Of a DNA stretch of 19,148 bases, positions 1-7,504 are shown in pieces (the first letter of the stretch is position 1; every line of letters starts with the position of its first letter). Under the pieces are notes generated by a model. It had not been told where the DNA came from. It saw only the letters and a list, made by a program, of their open reading frames with translations, and searched no databases. Both the position numbers and the translations under genes were made by a program. This DNA comes from Flemingiibacterium sp045587285 (GTDB taxonomy: Bacteria; Bacillota; Clostridia; Oscillospirales; CAG-272), in assembly GCA_045587285.1 (NCBI GenBank), contig JAZNBZ010000057.1, positions 1 through 19,148 of the forward strand, read 5' to 3'.

Positions 1-884
1 TGAAGGCGGTTGACCCGAGCATTGAGCTGGTTGTCTGCGGAAGCTCCTGCATTGGCATGGAGCATTTCGGCGACTGGGAAACCACTCTGCTTGACTACAC
101 GTATCAGTTCGTGGATTACATTTCACTCCACCACTATTTCAACAACAACGCAAATAACACCGCCAAATTTCTCGGCAAATCGCTTGAACTTGATAAGTTC
201 ATTAAATCAGTCATCGGTCTTTGCGACCTTGAAAGTCAAAAGCTGAAGCGTAAAAACGTTATCAACATCGCATTCGACGAGTGGAACGTTATGAGCGTTC
301 CAATGGAAATACCCGAGGACGGTATGTGGGTAATAAGCTCACCAAGAATTGAGCAGACCTACACTTTCGAGGACGCGCTCGTTGTTGCTTGTATGATGAT
401 GACCTTCCAAAATAACTGCGACCGAGTAAAGATAACCTGCTTCAACACTCTTATTAACTGCATCGCTCCGATAATGACCGAAACCGGCGGGCCTGCGTGG
501 GTACAGACTATCTTCTATCCGTTCCTTTACGCATCAAAAAACGGTCGCGGCGTTGCGGCAAAGCCGATAGTAAAATGCGACAAGTATACCGAAGGGGATA
601 TAGCAGATATTCCATATCTTGAAACATCGGTTATTTTCAATGATGACAAGCGTGAGCTTGTTGTGTTTGCAGTAAACCGCTCGCTTACCGAGGAAATGGA
701 ACTCGATATGGTCATCGAGGATTTCGGCGAATATAAGCTCGTCGAGCACGTTGAGCTTTACAGCGACGATCTCAAGGCGACCAACACCAAGGATCACGCA
801 AGCGTTCTTCCCCAAAATGTTGAAATCGGCGATAAGGTTATACTCAAAAAGCACTCTTGGAATATGCTCAAATATAAATATTAA
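1..884 (+). CDS. GH51 alpha-L-arabinofuranosidase, C-terminal part (5' truncated)
   Basis: This is the 3' portion of an intracellular GH51 alpha-L-arabinofuranosidase, which removes arabinose side chains from arabinan and arabinoxylan oligosaccharides. The reading frame is open from base 3 and begins KAVDPSIELVVCGSS, so the true start and the upstream acid/base Glu lie outside the window. The motif AFDEWNVM carries the family nucleophile Glu, encoded at bases 279-281. The family blocks YISLHHYF, YTFEDALVVACMM, APIMTETGG and QTIFYPFLYASKNGRG follow. The last 100 or so residues form the beta-sandwich and end in SWNMLKYKY, a normal-looking C-terminus. There is no signal peptide to judge. A strong terminator follows at once, so this gene ends its own transcript. 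The family call is from remembered motifs and is secure; substrate detail is family inference. Confidence 0.93.
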   Translation, partial: KAVDPSIELVVCGSSCIGMEHFGDWETTLLDYTYQFVDYISLHHYFNNNANNTAKFLGKSLELDKFIKSVIGLCDLESQKLKRKNVINIAFDEWNVMSVPMEIPEDGMWVISSPRIEQTYTFEDALVVACMMMTFQNNCDRVKITCFNTLINCIAPIMTETGGPAWVQTIFYPFLYASKNGRGVAAKPIVKCDKYTEGDIADIPYLETSVIFNDDKRELVVFAVNRSLTEEMELDMVIEDFGEYKLVEHVELYSDDLKATNTKDHASVLPQNVEIGDKVILKKHSWNMLKYKY

Positions 885-891
885 GCCCCAT

Positions 892-918
892 GCGACTGCC
901 AAACGGCAGTCGCTTTTT
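892..918 (+). terminator. Rho-independent terminator after the arabinofuranosidase
   Basis: A perfect 9-bp stem (GCGACTGCC at 892-900 pairing with GGCAGTCGC at 905-913) closes a 4-base loop AAAC and is followed by five T residues at 914-918. It lies 7 bases after the stop codon and directly before the next promoter. Confidence 0.93.
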
Positions 919-920
919 AC

Positions 921-949
921 TTGACAAAAGCACGCGGATACTGTATAAT
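921..949 (+). promoter_or_regulatory. Consensus sigma-A promoter for the RNase/barstar pair
   Basis: TTGACA (921-926) and TATAAT (944-949) are both perfect and are separated by exactly 17 bases. The RNase start codon lies 31 bases beyond the -10 box, leaving a short leader with AAAGG at 966-970 as ribosome-binding site. No operator is obvious, so the promoter looks constitutive. Confidence 0.9.
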
Positions 950-980
950 TAAATCAGAAAAAGCGAAAGGATGAACACCT

Positions 981-1568
981 ATGGATTTTTATAAAATAGC
1001 GCGCACGCTTCGCCGTCCGCTTGCAGTTATACTCGCACTGTTTATGCTCGCTACACTCGTTTCCTGCAGTATGGAGGACATTTCCGAGGGGCTTGAGCTT
1101 GCGGGCGATATAATCGACATCGTCGGCGAGGTTGAATCCCCCACGTCCGACGCGCCTGACACAACAGACAATGTCACACCCGACACCGAAGCTGACACGG
1201 ACGAGAGCGTCACACCAACGCTCGACGAGGACGGGTATTACTATTCCAAGGACGACGTCGCACTATACGTCTACACCTACGGCAAGCTGCCGTCAAACTT
1301 CATCACCAAGGATGAAGCCGAGGCTCTCGGTTGGGAGGGCGGCTCGGTTGAGCGCTACCTCGAGGGCGCGGCTATCGGCGGCGACAAGTTCGGCAACCGC
1401 GAGGGACTGCTTCCCAAAGCAAGCGGCCGCGTTTACTACGAATGCGACATCGACACGAACGGTAAAGACTCACGCGGCGCAAAGCGCATAGTATTCTCAA
1501 ACGACGGTCTTATTTATTACACCCCCGACCATTACGAGAGCTTCGAGCTACTCTACGGCGAAGAATAA
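981..1568 (+). CDS. Lipoprotein-anchored barnase-type ribonuclease
   Basis: This is a guanyl-preferring microbial RNase of the barnase family carried on a lipoprotein signal. Residues 1-28 are a basic and hydrophobic signal ending in the lipobox LVSC, with Cys29 as the lipidation site. Residues 30-85 are an acidic Asp/Thr/Pro-rich tether, and residues 86-195 are the RNase fold. Every barnase catalytic residue can be matched by eye: Lys110 (barnase K27) in ITKDEAEALGW, Glu154 (E73) in VYYECDID, Arg165 and Arg169 (R83, R87) in SRGAKRIVFS, and His184 (H102) in PDHYESF. The family block IGGDKFGNREGLLP is also present. The enzyme should be active and sit on the outer face of the membrane. It is followed after 11 bases by a barstar gene, the expected immunity partner. 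Possible roles are RNA scavenging or contact-dependent toxicity; the sequence does not decide between them. Confidence 0.93.
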   Translation: MDFYKIARTLRRPLAVILALFMLATLVSCSMEDISEGLELAGDIIDIVGEVESPTSDAPDTTDNVTPDTEADTDESVTPTLDEDGYYYSKDDVALYVYTYGKLPSNFITKDEAEALGWEGGSVERYLEGAAIGGDKFGNREGLLPKASGRVYYECDIDTNGKDSRGAKRIVFSNDGLIYYTPDHYESFELLYGEE

Positions 1569-1579
1569 GGAGTTCAGAT

Positions 1580-1828
1580 ATGAAAATAATCCCTCTTGAC
1601 GCATCGAGCTTCACCGACAAGGAGCACTCGCACGAATATCTTGCAAGCGAACTGCACTTCCCTGCCTACTACGGACGTAACCTCGACGCGCTCGCAGATA
1701 TGCTTTCCGAGCTGCCGCGCGACGTCGGCGTTATATTCTACGCTACGGCGGACTTCGGCGACTATTCCGAGAACGTCATTGAAACGTTCATCGACGTGCT
1801 CGGCGATGCGCGCACTATGATAATATAA
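1580..1828 (+). CDS. Barstar-family ribonuclease inhibitor
   Basis: This 82-residue cytoplasmic protein is a barstar homologue, expected to bind and block the RNase encoded just upstream before its export. The diagnostic block FPAYYGRNLDALADML (28-42) lines up with barstar's PEYYGENLDALWDCL. It keeps Tyr30, Asn34, Asp36 and Asp40, which match barstar Y29, N33, D35 and D39, the residues that plug the barnase active site. Barstar's Trp38 is Ala here. The protein ends in ARTMII, near barstar's usual end, so it is full length. Its ribosome-binding site AAGGAG overlaps the RNase stop codon, which suggests coupled translation so that inhibitor is made along with enzyme. There is no signal peptide, as expected for an intracellular antidote. 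Confidence 0.92.
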   Translation: MKIIPLDASSFTDKEHSHEYLASELHFPAYYGRNLDALADMLSELPRDVGVIFYATADFGDYSENVIETFIDVLGDARTMII

Positions 1829-1909
1829 ATCGACGAATCACAGACGGCACAAGGGTGAAAATCCCATTCAAGCATCAGGCACAGTTATACCCACACAGCG
1901 GAGGACCCA

Positions 1910-3118
1910 ATGAAATTCAACTATATCGCAAACGGCAGATTATATACATATGCAAACGGAAAAAGCAGCGAAATAACCTCGCGCGTTCTTGATTCGTATC
2001 TCAAAAAGGTACGCGACACCGCGGGACGCAACGAGTGGAAATATACCGGTGAGGGCGCGGCATTTCGCGGAGCGTATCAGCCCGGTATGGATGCTGAAAG
2101 CCGCGTATCATCGGTTTCGTCACATATCTTCTGCGCCGACACATATAACGGAGAGCTCGTCTATTCACTTATGATCGACCGCTCGTCGGGCATTTATAGC
2201 AGACGCGAGGACAGTGATACGGACGGCATCGTTATAAGCAGCGGCGATACTGCTTACCGCGATTTCGACATTGACGGAAAACGAATGGTGCTGACAAGCG
2301 CGTTTGCCGGTGAAAGCCACGTCGGCGTGCTCGACATTGGAAGCACGTCCTGCCGTGTTTACACGGAAGGGCACACGTGGGACAGTCAGCCTGCGTGGTC
2401 GGCGACCGATGCGAACAAAATATATTTCTGCTGTGCAGGCTTGCCTCTCGATGACGGCGAAAAGGAAAAGATCGAGCCCACGATGAGCTACGCGCAGATA
2501 ATGACGCATATGTTCACCTCCGTGCGCACGTCTGCCCTACGCGGTCCATCGTCGATATGTCTGCTTGATATTGAGCGCGGCGATATGGACGAGCTTTTGT
2601 GTGATGACAGATACGATTACACGTCCCCGCAAAGCACGCGCGACGGCTCACTTTACTATATCCAAAAACCCTATAAGCAGCAAGAAAACGGCGGGGACGG
2701 ACTTGGCTGCTTCTTGGATGCGTTGGCACTGCCGTTCAGACTCGTTGGCGCGTTGTTTGGCTTCCTTAACGTTTTTTTCGCAAAATATTCCGGAAAGACC
2801 TTGACAAATTCAGTTGGTACAAAACAGCGCGATGAAGAAAAAATATTCATTGACGGCAACCTTATAAACGCCGAAAAGGAGCTTCGCGCAAACAAATCGC
2901 ACGGTGATGCAAATCCCGGCATAATACCTCGCACTTGGGAGCTTCACCGCCTCGGCGCCGACGGCAGTGACACTCTTATAAAGCGCGGAGTAATAGCATT
3001 CCGTGTCTGCGAGGGCGGCGATATACTGGTTTCAAACGGCTCGGCGATTCTTCGTATAGGCACCGACGGCAAGGAAGAAAAAATCGTAGCTGCACAAAAG
3101 GTAACGTTTATAAAGTAA
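1910..3118 (+). CDS. TolB/PD40-like beta-propeller protein of unknown function
   Basis: I do not recognise a named family for this 402-residue protein. The start is supported by GGAGG at 1900-1904. It has repeated beta-propeller-like strands: the segment GHTWDSQPAWSATDANKIYF (154-173) is a typical PD40/TolB blade, and YDYTSPQSTRDGSLYYIQ (235-252) looks like another. Short D-x-G turns recur throughout. There is no signal peptide. A hydrophobic stretch at about 266-292 (GCFLDALALPFRLVGALF and onward) interrupts the propeller and could be a membrane segment or an amphipathic hairpin. The N-terminal block NYIANGRLYTYANGK resembles a first blade. No clear promoter is visible in the 81-base gap after barstar, so it may be read from the upstream promoter. 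It ends at a convergent terminator shared with ptsI. Function is unknown; a binding or scaffold role is only a guess. Confidence 0.75.
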   Translation: MKFNYIANGRLYTYANGKSSEITSRVLDSYLKKVRDTAGRNEWKYTGEGAAFRGAYQPGMDAESRVSSVSSHIFCADTYNGELVYSLMIDRSSGIYSRREDSDTDGIVISSGDTAYRDFDIDGKRMVLTSAFAGESHVGVLDIGSTSCRVYTEGHTWDSQPAWSATDANKIYFCCAGLPLDDGEKEKIEPTMSYAQIMTHMFTSVRTSALRGPSSICLLDIERGDMDELLCDDRYDYTSPQSTRDGSLYYIQKPYKQQENGGDGLGCFLDALALPFRLVGALFGFLNVFFAKYSGKTLTNSVGTKQRDEEKIFIDGNLINAEKELRANKSHGDANPGIIPRTWELHRLGADGSDTLIKRGVIAFRVCEGGDILVSNGSAILRIGTDGKEEKIVAAQKVTFIK

Positions 3119-3127
3119 TATAAATTG

Positions 3128-3149
3128 ACGGACGGCTTATGCCGTCCGT
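3128..3149. terminator. Bidirectional hairpin between convergent genes
   Basis: A perfect 9-bp stem (ACGGACGGC at 3128-3136 and GCCGTCCGT at 3141-3149) closes the loop TTAT. It lies 9 bases after the propeller gene stop and 3 bases beyond the ptsI stop on the other strand. The T tracts are broken on both sides, so termination may be moderate, but the position fits a shared terminator. Confidence 0.75.
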
Positions 3150-3152
3150 TCG

Positions 3153-4787
3153 TTATTTCGAGAGGTCTATCGAGCGTATCCTCTCGCGCAAATGAAGCAC
3201 GTACGACGGGGACACAGACAGCTCGTCGATGCCCATTCGAAGAAACCGCTCCGTCAGCGTTGTGTCCGCGGCAAGCTCGCCGCAGATGCCGATCCACTTG
3301 CCGCACGCGTGCGCACACCTCGCCGCGTATTCGATAAGGCGAAGCACCGCCTCGTGGTGCGTGTCGCAAAACTGCTCGAGCAAGGGGTTCTGTCTGTCGC
3401 ACGCGAGCGTGTACTGCGTCAGATCGTTAGTACCGACGCTGAAAAAATCCACCATCGGCGCAAGCCTGTCGGCAATTATAGCCGAGGCCGGCGTTTCAAT
3501 CATTATGCCAAGCTCAACGCGCGGCGACACGGTAAGCCCCTCTCTCGCAAGCTCCTCGCGCACGTCGCGGCAGATCTCGAGTATCTGTGCAAGCTCGGAC
3601 TCCGCCGTTATCATCGGGAACATAATACCAAGCTCACCGTACACCGATGCGCGGTATAGCGCGCGAAGCTGTGCCCTGAAAATTTCGGGGCGTGTCAGAC
3701 AAAGCCGTATAGCGCGCAGCCCGAGCGCAGGATTCTCCTCTTTTTGAAGATTCAGGTAGTTCACCTGCTTATCAGCGCCGATATCCAGCGTGCGGATTAT
3801 GACCTTCTTGCCCGCCATAGACTCAAGCACTCGCTTGTATACGGCAAACTGCTCGTCCTCGCTCGGCTCACGCGTGTTTTCGAGATACAAAAACTCGCTG
3901 CGAAACAGCCCAATACCGCCTGCATCGTTAAGCAATACCTCGCCGATATTCTGCACGCCGCCGATGTTTGCGTAGACGTTCACGCGCGTGCCGTCGAGCG
4001 TTACGTTGTCCTTGCCGCGAAGGGAGTCGAGCAGCTTTCTCGCCGATATATCTGCCTCCTGCTTTTTTGCCGCCTCCGCAAGCGCCGCATCGTCGGGCGA
4101 CAGTATCACCTCACCCGTGGAGCCGTTTACTATCGCCGTATCCCCGTCGCGCACCGCCGTCAAAAACGCGTCACCCACGCCTATAACGGCAGGAATGTTC
4201 ATTCCGCGCGCGAGTATCGCCGTGTGCGAATTGGACGAGCCGTGCGCGGTTACAAATGCGAGCACGCGGCTCTTGTCAAGCGCGACCGTTTCGCTCGGCG
4301 CTAAATCGTCCGCGCAGATGATCACCTTCTCGTCGGACGCGGGCGCGGTGCCGCCCTCGCCCGATAAAATTCTGATGAGTCTGTCGGATATGTCGCGCAC
4401 GTCCGCCGCGCGCGCCTGCATATACGCGTCCTCCATCGCCGAAAACATCGCCGCGAAGTTGTCCGCGCTGAGGGCGACGGCGTACTCAGCGTTTATCCTC
4501 TGGCGCTCGATCATACCCGTGACCGACTCCAAAAAATCCTCGTCGGCTAGCATCATTTTGTGAATTTCAAATATCTGCGCGCCCGCCTCGCCGACCTCGA
4601 CGAGCGCAATTTCGTAAAGCCCCTCGAGCTCGCGCACCGCCTCCGCTACTGTACTCTCAAAGCGCTCACGCTCCGCCGTGACGTTCTCAACGTGCTCCCT
4701 TGTCACATTTGCCGCCTTACGGCGAAGCACCGATATTTTCCCGATTGCAATAGCGCCGTACACGCCCTTGCCGCAAAACGTTCGCAT
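3153..4787 (-). CDS. ptsI: PTS enzyme I (phosphoenolpyruvate-protein phosphotransferase)
   Basis: Enzyme I starts the PTS by taking phosphate from phosphoenolpyruvate onto a His and passing it to HPr in the cytoplasm. At 544 residues it is slightly shorter than the usual 570 or so. The N-terminal HPr-binding and phosphohistidine part covers about 1-225, with the active-site His188 in GSSNSHTAILARG. The C-terminal PEP-binding barrel has GLFRSEFLY, RTLDIGADK, MIETPASA and NDLTQYTLACDRQNP, plus the active-site Cys502 in GICGELA. All known catalytic residues are present. AGGAGG lies directly over the stop codon of the upstream HPr gene, 8 bases are untranslated between the two genes, and translation is likely coupled. 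It is the last gene of the ptsG-ptsH-ptsI operon. Confidence 0.97.
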   Translation of the reverse strand: MRTFCGKGVYGAIAIGKISVLRRKAANVTREHVENVTAERERFESTVAEAVRELEGLYEIALVEVGEAGAQIFEIHKMMLADEDFLESVTGMIERQRINAEYAVALSADNFAAMFSAMEDAYMQARAADVRDISDRLIRILSGEGGTAPASDEKVIICADDLAPSETVALDKSRVLAFVTAHGSSNSHTAILARGMNIPAVIGVGDAFLTAVRDGDTAIVNGSTGEVILSPDDAALAEAAKKQEADISARKLLDSLRGKDNVTLDGTRVNVYANIGGVQNIGEVLLNDAGGIGLFRSEFLYLENTREPSEDEQFAVYKRVLESMAGKKVIIRTLDIGADKQVNYLNLQKEENPALGLRAIRLCLTRPEIFRAQLRALYRASVYGELGIMFPMITAESELAQILEICRDVREELAREGLTVSPRVELGIMIETPASAIIADRLAPMVDFFSVGTNDLTQYTLACDRQNPLLEQFCDTHHEAVLRLIEYAARCAHACGKWIGICGELAADTTLTERFLRMGIDELSVSPSYVLHLRERIRSIDLSK

Positions 4788-4795
4788 TTTTCCTC

Positions 4796-5053
4796 CTAAA
4801 GGTTATCTGTGAAAAACTTTTCAAGCACCGCGAGTGCCGCGTCCTCATTATCACCCTCAACGCTTACGGTAACCGTGTCACCGCATTTGACGCCAAGGCT
4901 CATCACGGAAAAAAGCTTGCACGCATCAGCGCTCTTTCCGCCTTTCTCGAGCGTAACCTTGCACCCCGTCGTCTTCGCGGCGTTTACGAGCATTCCCGCA
5001 GGACGCGCGTGGATTCCCACCTCGTCGCGAATGGTATAGTTAAAGCTTTTCAT
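4796..5053 (-). CDS. ptsH: HPr phosphocarrier protein with Lys in place of Ser46
   Basis: HPr carries phosphate from enzyme I to the sugar permease. The 85-residue protein has the active-site His15 in VGIHARPAG, and the usual length and fold. Aligning GGKSADACKLFSVMSLGV with the Bacillus block NGKTVNLKSIMGVMSLGI puts Lys46 where the regulatory Ser46 should be. Ser49 and Ser52 are present but are not at the kinase site. HPr kinase/phosphorylase acts on Ser46 in classical Firmicutes catabolite repression, so this copy is unlikely to make the usual P-Ser-HPr corepressor. The start codon overlaps the ptsG stop in ATGA, so the two genes are translationally coupled. The HPr assignment is certain; the regulatory consequence is inference. 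Confidence 0.96.
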   Translation of the reverse strand: MKSFNYTIRDEVGIHARPAGMLVNAAKTTGCKVTLEKGGKSADACKLFSVMSLGVKCGDTVTVSVEGDNEDAALAVLEKFFTDNL

Positions 5054-7188
5054 TGATTATCCCCCTTCGGCACAAGCCGTAAAAAGTCCGCACCCACGCG
5101 CGTGTCACCGCCGATAACGGTTTCGATCCTCGCGTACTCGTCGCTGTTGCAGACGACCACGGGCGAGGTCAGCTTATACCCCTCGTTTTTGATCGCCTTC
5201 ATATCGAACGATAAAAGCAGATCTCCGCGCTTCACGCTCTGTCCGTCACTCACGTGCGAGGTGAAATATTTGCCGCCGAGCTTGACCGTATCAATGCCGA
5301 CATGAAGAAGTATCTCCGCACCGCACTCACATTTTATATTGACCGCGTGGCGCGTGTCAAACACGCTCACAACAGCCCCGTCACACGGCGAGTACAGCTT
5401 GCCCTCGCTCGGCTCGATAGCCGCGCCGTCACCGAGCATACGCTTTGAAAACACCTCGTCGGGAGCACTCTCAAGCGGCACTACCTTGCCGGTCATAGGA
5501 GCAACGAGAGTTATGCCCGAAACGTCGCAGCGCGCTTCGCTCGCTCCGACACGCTCGCCCGTATGAGCGGAGATCATCTCCTCTGCGCGCGATGCGTCGG
5601 GCGAGTCGAGGAAATCCTCTAAATTTGACTTGATGACCGACACCTGAGGTCCGTATATCACCTGAATGCCCTCGCCCTTGCGTATAACTCCCGACGCACC
5701 GCTTCGCTTGAGATGTGCCTCGCTTACGTGCGCGGGATTTTTTACGGTTACGCGAAGTCGCGTCGCACAGCAGTCGAGGTCGGCAATATTCTCCTTGCCG
5801 CCAAGTCCGTGCAGTATCAGCGCGGAGGTAATATCCCCCGATGCACCCGACTCACGTGCCGCCTTACGAGCCTCGACGTCCCTTCGAGTGTAAAGCTTTG
5901 TTTCCTCGTCGTCCGCCTCGCGTCCGGGTGTTTTAAGGTCAAGCCTTCTTATCATTATGCCAAAGAGGAAATAATAAACGAGGGCGTAAGCAAGTCCGAT
6001 TATTACTATCCATATCCAATTCGTTTTCGCGTTGCCCTGTAAGATACCGAACAGCGTGAGGTCAATAAGACCGCCCGAGAAGGTCATACCAACGCCGACG
6101 CCCAAGATGTGCATAAGCATATAGGAAAGTCCCGCGAGGATACAGTGGATAACGTAAAGTATCGGCGACACGAAAAGGAAGGTAAACTCAATAGGCTCGG
6201 TGATACCCGTAAGCATCGCGGTGAGCGCCGCGGAAAGGAGCAGACCGCCGACTATCTTGCGCTTTTCGACACGTGCGGTGCGGTACATAGCGAGTGCCGC
6301 CGCAGGCAGACCGAATATCATAAACGGGAACTTACCCGACATAAATCTCGTCGCGGACACCGAGAACTGCTCGGTGGACTTCGACGCAAGCTCGGCAAAG
6401 AAGATATTCTGTGCGCCTTGGATAAGGTTGCCGTCTATCACCATAGAGCCGCCGACCTCCGTCTGCCAGAACGGCATATAGAAAACGTGGTGAAGTCCGA
6501 ACGGTATGAGCGCGCGCTCGATGATACCGTAAATCCACGTGCCCGCATAGCCCGACGCCAAAACGAGATTGCCGAGGCTCGCTATCCAGCCCTGCACTAT
6601 CGGCCATACGAAATACATCAAAACGCCGACGAGCAAAAACACAAGGCTCGATATTATCGGCACGAACCGAGTACCGCCGAAAAACGACAGCACCTGCGGA
6701 AGTCTTATCTTATAGAAGCGGTTGTGAAGCGCCGCAACGCCAAGACCGACTATAATACCGCCGAAAACACCCATCTGTAATGTCGGGATACCGAGTGCTG
6801 TCGTGGTGGAGTTTTCCGCCATAGACTCAACGCCGCCGTGTGCCATAATGAGTGCGGAAATGGCGGTGTGCATAATAAGGTACGCCACCGCGCCCGACAG
6901 CGCTGCGACCTCCTTTTCCTTCTTCGCCATACCGATAGCGACACCGATTGCGAACAAAAGCGCGAGATTATCAAACACCGCGCTGCCCGTTTTCGCCATT
7001 ATATCGAGGATAGTATAAAGTATACCGCCCTCGTAGATAATGCCGCCGAGCTTATAGGTTTCGATTGTTGTTGCGTTTGTGAACGAGCTTCCGATACCAA
7101 GTAAAAGTCCCGCTATCGGGAGAAGCGCTATCGGGAGCATAAACGAGCGACCGACACGCTGCAAAACGCCGAAAATTTTTGATTTCAT
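5050..7188 (-). CDS. ptsG: PTS glucose-type permease, EIICBA fusion
   Basis: This 712-residue protein imports and phosphorylates a hexose, most likely glucose. The EIIC membrane domain (about 1-415) carries PFGLHHVFYMPFW (229-241), RFMSGKFPFMIFGLP and GITEPIEF (328-335), and ends in RRLDLKTPGRE, closely matching Bacillus-type PtsG. A charged linker leads to EIIB (about 450-530) with phosphocysteine Cys474 in LDCCATRLRV. EIIA (about 555-705) has VAPMTGKVVPL, His614 in TRHAVNI and the phosphohistidine His629 in LLHVGIDTVKL. All three domains look active, so no separate EIIA-Glc is needed. The start is supported by GAGAGGG at 7194-7200. A GlcNAc substrate is the main alternative, but the EIIC motifs fit glucose better. 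No antitermination hairpin or cre site could be recognised upstream. Confidence 0.94.
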   Translation of the reverse strand: MKSKIFGVLQRVGRSFMLPIALLPIAGLLLGIGSSFTNATTIETYKLGGIIYEGGILYTILDIMAKTGSAVFDNLALLFAIGVAIGMAKKEKEVAALSGAVAYLIMHTAISALIMAHGGVESMAENSTTTALGIPTLQMGVFGGIIVGLGVAALHNRFYKIRLPQVLSFFGGTRFVPIISSLVFLLVGVLMYFVWPIVQGWIASLGNLVLASGYAGTWIYGIIERALIPFGLHHVFYMPFWQTEVGGSMVIDGNLIQGAQNIFFAELASKSTEQFSVSATRFMSGKFPFMIFGLPAAALAMYRTARVEKRKIVGGLLLSAALTAMLTGITEPIEFTFLFVSPILYVIHCILAGLSYMLMHILGVGVGMTFSGGLIDLTLFGILQGNAKTNWIWIVIIGLAYALVYYFLFGIMIRRLDLKTPGREADDEETKLYTRRDVEARKAARESGASGDITSALILHGLGGKENIADLDCCATRLRVTVKNPAHVSEAHLKRSGASGVIRKGEGIQVIYGPQVSVIKSNLEDFLDSPDASRAEEMISAHTGERVGASEARCDVSGITLVAPMTGKVVPLESAPDEVFSKRMLGDGAAIEPSEGKLYSPCDGAVVSVFDTRHAVNIKCECGAEILLHVGIDTVKLGGKYFTSHVSDGQSVKRGDLLLSFDMKAIKNEGYKLTSPVVVCNSDEYARIETVIGGDTRVGADFLRLVPKGDNQ

Positions 7189-7243
7189 AATTGCCCTCTC
7201 ATAAAAAGTATTGCGCTTCTTATTATGGACGGCTGTGACTAAA

Positions 7244-7257
7244 ATATTACATAATAT
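7244..7257. promoter_or_regulatory. Possible operator palindrome upstream of ptsG
   Basis: Two 6-bp arms, ATATTA (7244-7249) and TAATAT (7252-7257), flank two bases in the AT-rich region 56-69 bases before the ptsG start. The placement fits an operator or part of a promoter. I could not resolve a convincing -35/-10 pair around it, so this is tentative. Confidence 0.3.
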
Positions 7258-7277
7258 AAAAAAATAATGATAGTTCG

Positions 7278-7432
7278 ACTAAATCAAAGGCTCCCTCCGG
7301 GAGGGAGCTGTCGCCGCAGGCGACTGAAGGAGAAGGCGCGATTTGAAAGATATCCTCGCTTTGCTTGTACGCAGGCTCCTTCCGTAATGGCTTCGCCGTG
7401 CCACCTCCCTCTCGGAGGGAGGCTCATTTAGT
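7278..7432. mobile_element. MITE-like element with terminal inverted repeats
   Basis: About 155 bases with imperfect inverted ends: ACTAAAT at 7278-7284 mirrors ATTTAGT at 7426-7432. Inside these, both ends read inward as G(C)CTCCCTCCGnGAGGGAG, then another small hairpin, then GAAGGAG. The left arm folds as GCTCCCTC/GAGGGAGC followed by GTCGCC-GCA-GGCGAC. The right arm folds as CCTCCCT/AGGGAGG. The centre (about 7335-7375) is unrelated and too short to encode a protein. I recall similar 'CTCCCTC...GAGGGAG' elements scattered in gut Clostridia, which fits a non-autonomous repeat. No clear target-site duplication is visible. It fills most of the 316-base gap between ptsG and the SLOG gene, which otherwise holds only the palindrome at 7244 and the terminator at 7474. 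Confidence 0.7.
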
Positions 7433-7473
7433 TCATCGACGAATACTTGCTCACGTCATACACCGAAGCAAAC

Positions 7474-7497
7474 AAAAAGAGCCGCGAATGCGGCTCT
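7474..7497 (-). terminator. Rho-independent terminator of the SLOG gene
   Basis: Read on the - strand, AGAGCCGC and GCGGCTCT form a perfect 8-bp stem around the loop ATTC, followed by TTTTTG partly inside the stem. It begins 7 bases after the SLOG gene stop codon. An A-run on the other side means it could also stop + strand transcription. Confidence 0.9.
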
Positions 7498-7504
7498 AAA
7501 AAAT

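Noticed and set aside
7291..7320. GC-rich hairpins as a ptsG leader riboswitch or antiterminator
   Set aside because: The hairpins mirror those at 7401-7420 and form the ends of a repeat element; no RAT-like site or known riboswitch core is seen.
7278..7432. CRISPR array
   Set aside because: The repeats are inverted and occur once on each side, with no direct repeat-spacer pattern.
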